From: Sphaerolaimus hirsutus
Lineage: Eukaryota; Nematoda; Chromadorea; Monhysterida; Sphaerolaimidae
Assembly: GCA_964036195.1 (NCBI GenBank)
Contig: OZ038451.1
Coordinates: forward strand, 30,521,927 to 30,585,926
Length of the DNA stretch: 64,000 nt
Direction: 5' to 3'
Shown piece after piece: positions 1 to 12,400 of the stretch. The notes beneath the pieces are model-generated. The model was not told the DNA's origin, did not search any database, and worked only from the letters and a program-made list of their open reading frames with translations. Positions within the stretch are counted from its first letter, which is position 1. Every line of letters begins with the position of its first letter. Made by a program: the position numbers and the translations under genes.

Positions 1-1611
1 GGAATGAGAAAGCACCGCTGCTTGCTCCAGATGAACAAATGCTTTGCAACCGCACAGTTTGTTTTGTTTTTGTTTTACATTTATCACTGTTTTGACATGT
101 TTTTATTACAAAGAATGTATGCTAAATAATGCAGTTGGACTGGAGGGATGCGTATGATGGGCTGGATAACATGCAAAATGGTGATCAACGACGCGAGCGT
201 GACCACAGAGGGTTGAGAGAGAAACTGAAGGAGTGGATGAAGACTCCAGAGGGGGTTCTGCCGTGGATAAATTGGCAAAATTGTTGAATTTTTATAATTT
301 TTTATGACAGGTTTTGATTGTTCATGTGTGTGCTGCATGAATTGGTAATAAGTGAAAAGCTCAATGAAAATTTTACTACAAAGTGTAAATTATTTTTCAC
401 CTTCTGCATGCAACGTGGGAAAACTAAACATTTTAACTTTTCAACTATACAATTAGTTGAGTTTGTGATTAATGCTTGATTTGGATTTCATGTGTTCCCG
501 CATATTTTTGTCTTTCGATAAAAGTCTAATGAGCGCTCAGGGTAAAAAATTCAATTTTTAGGACATGTTTTAGTAAAAGAAATTGAAAAATATTTTTTTC
601 ATTTTTTTATGGTGTAGATTTATCACCCTTTTATTGACAATATACTGAATACATGCTGTGCCTCGTGTGAAAAAATTGCAGCTGATTGCCAAGTGATAAA
701 AATTTTATTGATTTTTTTATGTCATACATGTTAAATTCATTCATTTTTCAAACTGCAGTAATGACAGTGTGTGATTAGTATCAAATAAAAGAGAAAAAAA
801 AACTGTACATGGCTCTAAATTTACAAGTATTACAAAGTAACCAATGATTTTATAAAAATTATTATATTCATGACTTTCAAAAATAATTTAAAAAAGAACA
901 AAAGTAACTGGAAGCACAAAAATGTACATATATATACAGTTTCACATAGTGTATAACATGCAACATAAATAACGTTCTGGAAATCAATTTTTTTATGGTG
1001 CAAAACTCATTAAACTTTCACCATTTTTTCACAGTTTTCCCAAATGGGTGTCACAAAGGGATCATCATAAAAAAATTGCAAATGGCGGCCTCTTGCATCT
1101 GTTGCCTGCACAATGGGAAAACTAAATTGAGTTTTCCCACGAAAGTCACGCGGAAAACTAGTGTGTGTAGGCCCAATAGTACACTGCCTGTGTTATGCAA
1201 ACATTCTGCATATGCGTGGCAAGTTTGACGTGTGCTCTATATCTTCATGGCTAATCTGAAGTGTAATCTGTGCCGATTTTTATGTAAAAGATAACATGTG
1301 TCTGTATCTAAAGTTGATAAAATCAACTTTAGACTGAATAAAATTGCATGTTGCACGCGGTGGGCCTGGCGGCGCCAGTTTGAGCATTCTGGATTATTGA
1401 GCAGTAAATATAGGGGTTTATTTCACGCGCATACACAGAATATCCCATAGCACAGGCAAAAGCCATATTTTTATGAACACGCCATTGACCCCCGAAAATC
1501 CAATATGGCGAAAAGCCTATAACTGGCCGTCTGTTGCACACCCAGTGACCCACGCCACGCCGTATGCAATAGAAAAGTACTGACAATAAGTATAGTGAAC
1601 CTAAATATGTG
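1..1611. other. AT-rich intergenic DNA, no gene seen
   Basis: No reading frame here shows a recognisable protein or paired splice sites. The stretch is AT-rich with short A and T runs. A perfect small palindrome (AAAGTTGAT/ATCAACTTT) lies near 1313-1332. Nothing else can be supported. Confidence 0.6.
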
Positions 1612-1619
1612 GCTGTGGC

Positions 1620-2142
1620 TAGGGTGTCAACTTTCCGTTTTCCGTTTCCGCTTTCCGCAGGCAAATTTTTTTTCCGTTTCCGTTTTCCAGCTGCCAAATT
1701 TTTTTTCCGTTTCCGTTTCCGTTTTTCCGGCTCATTTTCCGTTTTCCGGCTAAATTTTCAGTTTTTCCGGCTTTTTTCAATTTTCCGGTTCAATTGTCTG
1801 TTTTTCCAACTTTTTTCTACTTTCTAGCTCAATTTTATGTTTTCTGTTGTAGCCAAACTGGTAAACATGCATGGAGGTTCTCAATTATGTGATTTTTTTC
1901 TATTTCTAGTGAGATTTCTGCACATTTTTTTATTTCCGGATAAATTTCAGCAATTTTTTTTCCATTTCCGGCAAAATTTCAGAAAATTTTTCCGTTTCCG
2001 TTTTCCGGCCTTTTATTTTTCCGTTTTCCGTTTTCCGGCAAGTGCCAAAATTTTTCCGTTTCCGTTTCCGTTTTCCGGCAAGTACCAAAATTTTTATGTT
2101 TCCGTTTCCGTTTTCCGCCAAAAAGTTTTTGTTGACACCCTA
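1620..2142. mobile_element. hAT-type MITE filled with TTTTCCG (AAACGG on the other strand) motifs
   Basis: Starts TAGGGTGTCAAC and ends GTTGACACCCTA, flanked by a perfect 8-bp duplication GCTGTGGC (1612-1619 and 2143-2150). An 8-bp duplication with TAGGG ends is the hAT signature. The interior is a near-continuous run of TTTTCCG and TTTCCGG units in one orientation. No transposase is encoded. The Lys/Arg-rich and Phe-rich frames across it are translations of the repeat. Confidence 0.85.
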
Positions 2143-2147
2143 GCTGT

Positions 2148-2310
2148 GGCCCCACACTGTGGCTAGTTGACATTGACACAAATGTCAACTGGTTCCGATC
2201 CCAATTCAAGGCTTGCTGGCGAGCCAACGATCGACCTTCAAATACAAGCTTGGAATTGGGACCGGAACCAGTTGACATTTGTGTCAATGTCAACTAGCGT
2301 GTGTGGGGCC
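2148..2310. repeat. Foldback MITE with GTTGACAT arms
   Basis: The two halves are inverted copies. The left begins GGCCCCACAC and runs through TAGTTGACATTGACAC. The right ends with the complement, GTGTGTGGGGCC. Relatives lie at 4168-4255 (damaged), 16371-17518 (expanded) and 34031-34194. Its left end overlaps the target duplication of the adjacent hAT MITE, so the two insertions abut. Confidence 0.75.
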
Positions 2311-2930
2311 TGTCGATTGGCCAGCAAACGTTAACAAGTTGCCAACTGCATTCAGTTGTGTACTAAAATTATAGAATTTGGTGCTGGCGGTAAAACAAAA
2401 AGTGCTATGGCGCTCTTGGTGCCTGGTGCCATTTTGCTGTGGCACTAAGTTTGCTCTTGCGCTAGCACCTAAATCTAAATTTCTAGTATGCAAAAGAAAG
2501 TACTTGGCAACTTGCCAACTAGCGCGCCGAAAATGGATTAACTGATGTTCGTAAGAGGTAGTATATAGCCAACAAAATTCCCACCAGCATAAATGTCTGA
2601 GCAGTGTGAATATCTATCTCTCAGATAAAAATATAACCGGGCTTTGGCGTTGAGCGGGGGGGGGGGGGGATGACCTCCCCCCACCTTCCTTACATTTGAC
2701 CCCAGTCCAGTTAACATTGTTTTCATATCACACATGAATGGAAATGCATCCATGTTCACTTAAAAAGTGATTTTTATTGTGTTCTCATCAAAAACATGCA
2801 ATTTCTGCAGACATAATTGCAAATGGTCGATGATATTTTATTCACGCAGCAAATATAACAATTGAGGCGTCTACTTCTAAAAGTCGACAAGTCCAAAATA
2901 TGAAAATTTTGCGCACATAAGAACCCCCCT
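2311..2930. other. Intergenic, no gene; 14-G run
   Basis: No coding exon is supported. The stretch holds a G run (2656-2669). It also holds a motif (near 2868-2895, AAAGTCGACAAGTC) that recurs near 52330 and, as GACTTGTCGACTT, several times at 52573-52945. Confidence 0.5.
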
Positions 2931-3423
2931 TAGGGTCAACAAAAACTTTTTGGCGGAAAACGGAAACGGAAAAAAATTTGCACCTGCCGGAAAACGGAAA
3001 AATGAAAGGCCGGAAAACGGAAACGGAAATGGAAAAATTTGCTGAAATTATGCCAGAAACGGAAAAAATTTGCTGAAATTTTGCCGCAAACGGGAAAAAA
3101 ATTGCAGAAATTTATCCAGAAATCAAAAATTTGCAGAAATCTTGCTAGAAATAGAAACAATTCACATAATTGAGAACCTGGATGCATGTTTACCAGTTTG
3201 GCTGTAACAGAAAACAGAGAATTGAGCCAGAAAATGAAGAAAAAAACGTTGGAAAAACAGACAATTGAGCCGGAAAACGGAAAAAAAGCGGAATAACTGA
3301 AATTTGAGCCGGAAACGGAAAATGAGCCGGAAAAACGGAAACGGAACAAAAATTTAGCAGCTGGAAAACGTAAACAGAAAAAAATTTGCCTGCAGAAACG
3401 GAAAACGGAAAGTTGACACCCTA
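2931..3423. mobile_element. hAT-type MITE, AAACGG family, just upstream of WDR24
   Basis: Ends TAGGGTCAAC and GTTGACACCCTA. The flanks ACCCCCCT (2923-2930) and CCCCCCCT (3424-3431) match at 7 of 8 bases. The interior is AAAACGG/AAACGG repeats, the reverse orientation of the 1620-2142 copy. It ends 39 bases before the WDR24 start codon, so it lies in the promoter or 5' leader. A 205-codon minus-strand frame starting inside it is repeat translation. Confidence 0.8.
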
Positions 3424-3462
3424 CCCCCCCTGCCATTTTGTGAACACTGGAATTCTCGCAGC

Positions 3463-6400
3463 ATGGCAGCCTCAATCTCGATATCGCGCTGTTCCCCGAG
3501 AAGCAACTCCAGCGAGAGCAGACCTGTAAATAACGCGAACTCGACTGTTGCATTGGGGGAAAATGGCTCGCAGATTTCCGGAGGTGACTATGCTATCAAG
3601 GCGCTGTGTGCAAATGTCGATGCTAGTAGATTGGTGGTTGCTGGAAGGAATTGTGAGTTTTTGGGAGGGGTATTGGGGTTCCTTCGAAAGTGATGGTGTG
3701 GGAGCGACGTTTTTCTATGGCGCTTTTGGTGGTGGGGATTGGAAAAGTGCCATGTCACTGGGGTATTTTTGGGTGGCTTCGGGAGCGAAACTAGGTGGTG
3801 TCGCTGGGGGTGGCGTCAAAAATATGAAAATTTTATTGCTGTTATAACCTTTGTGTTAATGTTTTCCCTACATTATCTTCAAAAATTGCGTGCACCATAT
3901 AAAAAATGTATCGTTGGCACGCGTCCAACCTGGGACAAATCAGTGCATACTGTCATGTCACCGTACTTCACTACAATTTGGCAACTTGAAAAATCTCGCA
4001 GTGCTGCAAGTGTATAAAGTGACAGAGGACAGTGAAGAGTTGCTGTACGAAATGAGGCGTCGCAGGGCCGTCACCCATTACTCGTCGCTCGATGTGGCTT
4101 GGAGCCCTGTGTCAGGTGTTTTGACTACTTTTTCGTGCGGTCTGTATTCTTTAACGGAGGCCCTACATAATAGTTGACAATGAGATCAATTTGAATTGGG
4201 ATGGGGACCAGTAGACATTTGGTGTCCTTGCCAACTAGAGTATGTAGACCAGGGCCTTACAATCATAGGGGATTTTCTGGGTAGCATTTTAGGGGGGGGG
4301 GTGGGTCCGCCAAAGTTCGCATGGCTGAAACTCTGCAACCACTTGGCGAAATTTGACGAAAATTTAACATAATGATGTTTCAGGTCAGGGCGGTATTGAA
4401 AATCGAATTTGACTTTCTACGACCCCCCTGACCCGAAATAGGGTGGGTCTGAAAAAGGCACATTTTTCGATTTTTTCGGGTGTCGCCTTGAACACGCAAA
4501 CTTTGAATGTCAGTAACTCCGTTAGTTCACAGCCAATTTGGTTCATTAAACTTCTAAAATGAAGAAAAATCTTTGGAGATTCCATTTTTGAGGTCATTTT
4601 GGTGATGTACAATTGCGGTCATATCGATTTGACAATTTCTGAATGTCAAATTTTGAGCAAATTTTTTTATTTGAACATGCTATCATATACTTTAGACAAC
4701 GAGAACTAATATAAAATGAAAGTGAGTTAAATATCTCTTTCCAATCAAAAGTTATAGCGCATCAAACTTTCCCTCCCATCCACATAAATAACTGCATGAA
4801 GAACAAAGCATGCAACTTCAAAACTCCATATCTCAACCATTTCTCAGCCGATTTTCACCAACGAACATTTAAAATGATCAGAATAACATGGGGATATCGT
4901 TTTTATTATTAGTTTATTTGTATAAATTTTCATTATGATAATTTCATTCAAGAGTTATCATTGTTTTCTTGTACGGGAGAACTTATACAATACAGAGATA
5001 ATCTGGGAAAAAATGATATCTCCATGTCATTCTGATCATTTTAAGTGTTCGTTGGTGAAAATCGGCTGAGAAATGATCGAGATATGGAGTTTTGAAGTTG
5101 CATGCTTTGTTCTTCATGCAGTTATTTATGTGGATGGGAGGGAAAGTTTTATGCGCTATAACTTTTGATTGGAAAGAGATATTGAACTCATTTTTGTTTT
5201 ATATGAGTTCTCGTCATCTAAAGTATATGATAGCATGTTCAAAAATAAAAATTTGCTCAAAATTTGGCATTCAGAAATTGGATCAAATCGATATGACCGC
5301 AATTGTACATCACCAAAATGACCTCAAAAATGGAATCTCCAAAGATTTTTGTTAATTTTAGAAGTTAAATGAACAAAATTGGCCGTGAAATAACGGAGTT
5401 ATTGACATTCAAAGTTCGCGTGTTTGGGGCGACAGCGAAAAAAATCAAAAAATGTGCCTTTTTTCAGACCCACCCTATCTCGGGTCAGGGGGGTCGTAGA
5501 AAGTTGATTTCGATTTTCAATACCGCCCCGACCTGAAACATCATTATGTTAAATGTTCGTCAAATTTCGCCAAGTGGTTGCAGAGTTATAGCCATGCGAA
5601 CTTTGGCGGACCCCCCCCCCCCCCCTAAAATGCTACCCAGAAAATCCCGTATGCTTGCAATGTGTACACCGAAAAACACACCCAAACCCACAGACGAAAT
5701 CGCCACGGCAGCGACCAACGGCTCAGTATTGATTTGGCACGTTGCCAGCGCGCACGCGCACAGATTCGAACGTCCCGCGCGCACGTTCGCCAGTGTGCAC
5801 AAACAAGCGGTTACTAGGGTTGCCTTCCATCCCAGTGAGGCCAGTGTGCTCATGTCTGGTCGGTTTTTTTAGATTTTTCGGATTTGAACTGTTGTGGTAG
5901 TGTTTTTAAGTGGAGAAGCGGCGTGAAACTGTGAAGTGATCAGTCAAGTAACTGGTAGATCAGGGGGCAGTCCCAAGCCCTGTAAAGTGTAAAGTAAAGT
6001 GTCAAATGTAAAGTCAAATGCAAAGTCAAGTGTCAATCAAAACAAAAAAGAAAAGATTTTATTACTGAACTTTGCATGACAATTGTCACTTTACTTTTCA
6101 TTTGACTTTGTATTTGACACTTTACTTTACACTTAACAGGGCTTGGGATTGGCACCTGCGGCAGTAACGTAAACTTTGAGAAGTAAAATAGTAATTAATA
6201 AGTCCTAAATCGACATAAAATGAGAATTAAATAGTTTACTTCTCTTTTAAAGTTTTTCTTGACATTTTTCAATTCTCACTGCTAAATTTATATACTTTTT
6301 AATTATTTACTTTTGACTTGTCATTTCACCTCCCGTTTCTCACTTCACTTCTCACATATCAAATAACTTCTTTCTTCTCCACTTGCCGAATCGACCCCTG

Positions 6401-9400
6401 ATTGTGCGGTCGGTCAGCTAAAATCTGAATTGACAGTTGACACGGAAACCAATTGACAGCGGTGTCAAGTCGCCCACCCACCACTAGGGTTCAAACGGGA
6501 TCCCGATCCCGGATCCCGTGAAATTCCGGGATTTAGCAGTCCCGATCCCGATCCCGAAACCCCAATCCCGATCCCGATCCCGAAATCCAAAAATACCAAT
6601 CCCGATCCCGAAAACTTTCAAATCCCGATCCCGATCCCGAAACCCTAATCCCGAAACCCTAATCCCGATCCCGAAATCTCAAAAAGTGAATCCCGATCAC
6701 GATCCCGAAAAGTCAATCCCGTTTGAACCCTACCCACCACCCTTAGGCTCGATGGACGGCACGGTGAAGCTGTTCGACCTGCGCGCCGCCCAGGACGTGT
6801 TCAGCGTGCGCACGTTCGCCAGCTGCGAGGACGGCGTCAGGGACGTCCAGTTCAACCCCCACGACCAGTGGTCCTTCGCAGTCGCAGACGAGGGCGGCAA
6901 TTTGAAGTGGTCAGTGAAGCGACGTCAAGTTCACCAGGACTTTGGCGCCAAGCCATGGCGTTTTTCCGAACCCCATCGCCGAGCGCCAATGGCGCCAGAG
7001 CAAACTGGCGCCGAGCGCCAGTAGCGCCATGGTGTTTTTCATGAGTGTGCGCCAAACGCCAATAACGCCCATCAAAATAGCGCCAAGCGCCAGATGCCAG
7101 TGCCATGGTGCTTTTCCAACACTACTATGGCACCGTTGGCGCTATAGCTGGGGGTCCGAAAAGCGCCATGGCGCTTGGCGACAAAGTCCTTTTTATGTCA
7201 CTTGCCTGGCGCTTGGCGCTTTTTACATCACCTTACTTTCAATCAAACACAGGTGGGATACTCGAAATGACGTGCGCGCTGTGAAATCATTTTGCGCGCA
7301 CCACGGCCACTCGATGACGCTCGATTTTCACCCCACATCAAAAGATTGGCTCGCCAGCGGCGGCAGGGATAAACTGATCAAAGTGTGGGATTATTCGGGT
7401 TTGTTTTAGGTTCGATTTTGTTGTTTGATGCGTGCATTTGAGGATCCTGGTTCCGCTGAAGTGTGGACAAACGTCCAAACGATACCCAAGTATACACCCC
7501 CTTGAAAATGAATCATTCAAAAAAAATTTATTTAAAAATCCAGGGGAACGTCCGAATTTGGTTTGCAGCGTGCAAAGCATAGCGGCCGTGCGCAGAGTAA
7601 AATGGCGACCAAAAAAAGACTGGCATATTGTTTCCTGCGCCATGGGCACCGATTTGACTGTGTGAGCTGTTTTGTCGGGATTGATTTTTGATATACAGGG
7701 ATCAATTAATTTCAACTTGAACTATGAAAAAATCCGGGTAAAATATCAATATTATATATTTTTGCTTATCTCTTCAATGTAAATATCCGAAGAATTTCCA
7801 TCACCCTACGACTAGGGATGGCCAATGTCTTTTTTAACCGTCTTTTTTTAAACAAAATGTCTTTTTTTTAGAAAAAGACACATCAAAACCGTCTTTTTTA
7901 AAAAACATCAGCCCAAATTTTTAGTACTTATGCACTACGTATTTTGCAATTTTTGCACACAAGCGCGCAATTTCACATGCACATTACCATTGATGGTTGT
8001 TTTCATTGATCTTTGAAGCATTTTGAGTGAAAAATCGTTCATTTGTTCATGCCATTGCATGATAATAAGCTGAGATATGTTTGTGTAGTATAGTATAGTA
8101 AGTATGTTGTCTCATAACAATAATTGGGAGCTTTTAGAAAAAGACCGTCTTTAAAAAAAAATGTCTTTAAAAAAAGGGTCGTTTAAAAAAGACATTTTTT
8201 GGCCATCCCTACCTACGACTAGGGTTCAAACGGGATTGACTTTTCGGGATCGGGATCGGGATTCACTTTTTGAGATTTCGGGATCGGGATTGGGGTTTCG
8301 GGATCGGGATCGGGATTGGTATTTTGAGATTTCGGGATCGGGATCGGGATTGGCCGGGATTGGGGTCACGGGATCGGGATCGGGATTGGCATTTTTTTCG
8401 GGATCGGGATTGGGGTGTACGGATAGAGATTTTCGTCACTGTTCTGGCATTCACAGTTGTTCATAAAGGTCTCAAAACACTGTTGGATGCCAGAAAAGTG
8501 ACATAAAATGGACGCTGGGGGTTTGCGTTCACATTTTTGCACGCAAAAATGTCATTTTTTAACTTTTTATAATTTTCACTATTTTTTCCGGGATCGGGAT
8601 CCCGGACTTGGGAGATTCTCGGGATCGGGATTTGAAAGTTTTCGGGATCGGGATCGGGATTAGTATTTTTGGATTTCGGGATCGGGATTGGGGTTTCGGG
8701 ATCGGGACTGCTAAATCCCGGAATTTCACGGTATCCGGGATCGGGATCGGGATCCCGTTTGAACCCTACCTACGACCGACGGCAGGTACGCGTGGGACAC
8801 CCGACGGCCGTACGTGCCGTTCGCGCTGTTCGAGCCGCTGGTGCGCGAGGGCGGCTTCCCGCAGGCGCACAACGCGGGCGGCGTGCACGCGGGCATCGCC
8901 TGGCTGCACAAGAACGCCTTCTTCACGTGCGGCTGGGACGGCCGGCTGCAGAGGAACCGCTTCCAGGGGCCAGTTCCGCAAATTGACAAGTGACAAGTGA
9001 AATGGCAAAGGTCAAGTGAAATGGGAAGTGAGAAGTGAATTGAGAAGGAATTGCCAATGCAAAAGCCAAGGGAAATCACTTAAAAAATTTATTTTTAGTT
9101 CGCTTTTGCCAATTTACATGCCATTCCACTTGGCTTTTGCCAATTTTCTTCTCACTTCACTTTGCATTTGCCACTTCACTTCTCACTTCTCAATTTGTGG
9201 AACTGGCACCAGGCGGCCGTGCGCCCCATCGAGAACTGCAGCCCCGTGGCGCTGGCCGTCGGCGCCACTGGCCAGCTCGCACACGCATGCACTCGTAAGT
9301 GCGCCACTGATTTCATTCCGATGGCGCACCACACACTGAAATTTTGCGTTCAGCGTTCGAACGTTTTCGCACGCTGAACTACAAACGCTGAAATTAAAAT

Positions 9401-12400
9401 CTAAAGAACACAGCGTTTTTAAAGCGTAAAAATTTCGGCTCGAATGTAAATTACGCGAAGAATTACAAATTCCGAATTTTTACGCTTCAAAAACCTTGTG
9501 TCCTTTAGATTTTGATTTCAGCGTTTTTTGTTCAGCGTGCAAAAACGTTCGAACGCTGAACTCAAAATTTCAGTGTGCGGTGCGCCTTTTCCCGCATACC
9601 GTACAGGGGCGTTCACATGTTCTTTGTGACGAAAAATATTCGGAATGAAAATGTGTGACGCCTCGTTCGATCATGCCGTTTGATCAGCCTCACTGCCAGT
9701 GATGGAAGAGCGCCAGAAAGAAGGGTGCCAATGGCGCCGTGGCGCCTTTCAGTATGTGGGCGCCAGACGCCACGGAAAAATGGCGCCATGGCGCTTTTTA
9801 GAATGTGTGCGCCAGGCCATCGCGCCATTCCATCAGTACTCACTGCCTACAAAAGTAAATATTCATAGATCTAAACTGGCAGTAAATTCATCTTTTTACC
9901 TGATTTGCGTCCTTTAGTTATAGTTGGCACGCTGCCAACGTGAAACATAAATATAGACGGATGCACAGTATCAAACGTATTTAAAGGGTTCTATGCACTA
10001 TGTCCACTATGAAAAAGTGCACTATTCATGACTTGTGCTTTTGGAATAAAACTTGATTTGCACCCTCTTTCAGTGGGCAGCGGAAGACAGTCTCGTCACA
10101 TTTCCAGCAAAAGCAACTACAGTTATAACGATAGACGCCACAGTTCAGATTCCAGTTATGAGTGCATTGACGGCCTTGGCACTAATTCTGTGAGTTTTTA
10201 TGTAAGGTATAATGTTGTTGTTGCGTTTTTTTGTAAGTAAACAACAACGAGAACATAATGGGATCACCACAAGAAATTACTATTATAAAATACTTTTATT
10301 TAATATTGATTAATTAATTAATGGGAGGCATCCATAAAATTAATATGGTTTGAATTATTTATTAATCCTTATTCATATACTCGACACTTACCAAATATGA
10401 AAAAACCCTCATTTGCGTGAACGTTTTTAAACTTCCAGGCAACTACAACCACCTCAGACACAAACAATATGATTACCGCTGTTACAAATGTGATTTCTGG
10501 CAAGTTGCCAATGAGTTCTGGAGGTTCCAACAAGTGGCCCAGTGGTTCCAGAACGAACAAAGTTGCGAAGAGAACTATTGAGAGATTCAGTCAACCTGTT
10601 TTGAGCAAACTTTCTGTTACCGCGTTGGAAGAGGATTCTGTGAGTGGGGAACTTTGAAGCATAAAAAATTTAAATTTAAAAGAAAGGTTGAAGTGAAATG
10701 AGAAGTAAAAAGTTAAAGGGAATTAATTCTTAATAATTTAACTGCTCACTTCTCATTATACTTCTCACCTGGTGCCAATCCCAGACCCTGTAAAATGTAA
10801 AATGTCATGCAAAGTGTTAAAAGTCATGTAAAATGCCCGGTAAAATGGCAAGTTTGCCATTTACCGGGCATTTACATGACTTTTGACACTTTGCATGACA
10901 TTTTACATTTTACAGGGCATCTTACAGGGTTTGGGAGTGCCCCCAGATCCCCGATGAATTGACCCCCGATCGCTATGACTTACCCCACCCCCCCCCGCAG
11001 CCACTCAGCACGCATTGCATCGTGGAGTGCGCTCGATCGTACAGAATCCACGGGGATTCTATCGGGAATTTGTGCTTGCACAATGCTAAAGTCGCCGCTA
11101 AAGTGGGCAGGAAACATACAGCCGGCATTTGGCTCATTTTGAAGGTTGGTGATGAATTTCTGTTGAATGTCTTGATATTATACACGTTTTTTGGTTTTAG
11201 TGAGTATTTGCGCCTGTGTTTCAAGGTTTTTGGTTTGCTGTTTGAACTGTGACTAACGTAAATATTTGCTTGAATTATGCCCTTGGGAAATTATTTTTCG
11301 TCAGACGTTTTAACGCGGTGGGGGGGGGGGGGAATTCAAGGGTGGGGATAATTATTTCAGAATATTTTTAGACATTTTTCTATCAACTAATCCCGCAAAA
11401 TATGCTTTCTTAGCATTCTCAGTTTTGTGCAAACTGGACACAAATTTGTCATATGCCTATCAAATTGTCAAATTTCAACGCATCAAATTAATGCCCAGGC
11501 GATGTACGAAGATCTGGAAGACCTCTATCGCGAGGCACTGAGCCTGGGCGCCGCCAGCGAGAAGAATGCCCCCTCGGCCAGTACTGCAGCAGTACAGCAT
11601 CTGGGTGTTCATCAAGCTGACGGCACCCATTTGGGCAATGCGCCACACAGTGGGTCGAATGCCATACAGAAAAGTGTGAGCACTGACAATGATACTGCTG
11701 GCATGACTATGTTGCACAGTGATGGTTCGTTTTGTGAGGAACAATAGCTCCTCCCGTTGAATACCCCCCCCCCCCCACCAATTTGATAGGTGGGAAAGAC
11801 TAAAATTTGATAGATGCATGTAAAATTTGTTATGTATATATTCTGTAAAATTTGAGTATTATTTTGCTTTTGCTCACCAGTATTGATTTTTTTGCTGCGA
11901 TTATGGAGCGATAATATTCCAACTTATTATTTGAAAAGTAATCAGTAAATTGATCAATTGATGCAAAATTCTAACTGAAAAATACCCCCCCCATCTCAGT
12001 CTAAAAAGTCTGACGAAAGATCACTACACTGGGGACTTTTACTCAAAATCCCTGGGGACTTATTCCGCAAGCGTGAAACCAAAAACTTGCGGACGCACAA
12101 CTCAAAATGTAAGCGTACATAGCGCTATTTACTACCATATTTCCTCGAAATACCCCCCGGGGGGTGATTGTTTCAGAGTGAGAATTTTGAGAGAAAAACG
12201 TGAAAAATGCAACAATAACCACCATTTATAAGTTTTTACAGGATGTAGATGGTATAAACGATGTTCTAACGTAACACAGTAAGTGTTTTGAACATCTGTT
12301 ATGCATTTCTCGGACCACAAATTCATAGTGCCGATTTTGAGGGGGGGGGGTATTTCGAGGAAATACGGTAGTCAAAAAAAAATTCCCAGGTCTGGGCATG

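Noticed and set aside
1329-1697. A 122-codon minus-strand frame without obvious low complexity in its second half
   Set aside because: No recognisable family, no splice context, and its first part runs into the hAT MITE array.
2936-3553. A 205-codon minus-strand open frame upstream of WDR24
   Set aside because: It lies mostly within an AAACGG-array MITE and translates the repeat into Phe/Arg/Ser-rich sequence; it then overlaps WDR24 exon 1 on the other strand.
6518-7409. Frames of 168 and 155 codons
   Set aside because: They join GATCCC or GCGCC repeat to real WDR24 exons 4 and 5; only 6747-6906 and 7253-7398 are coding.
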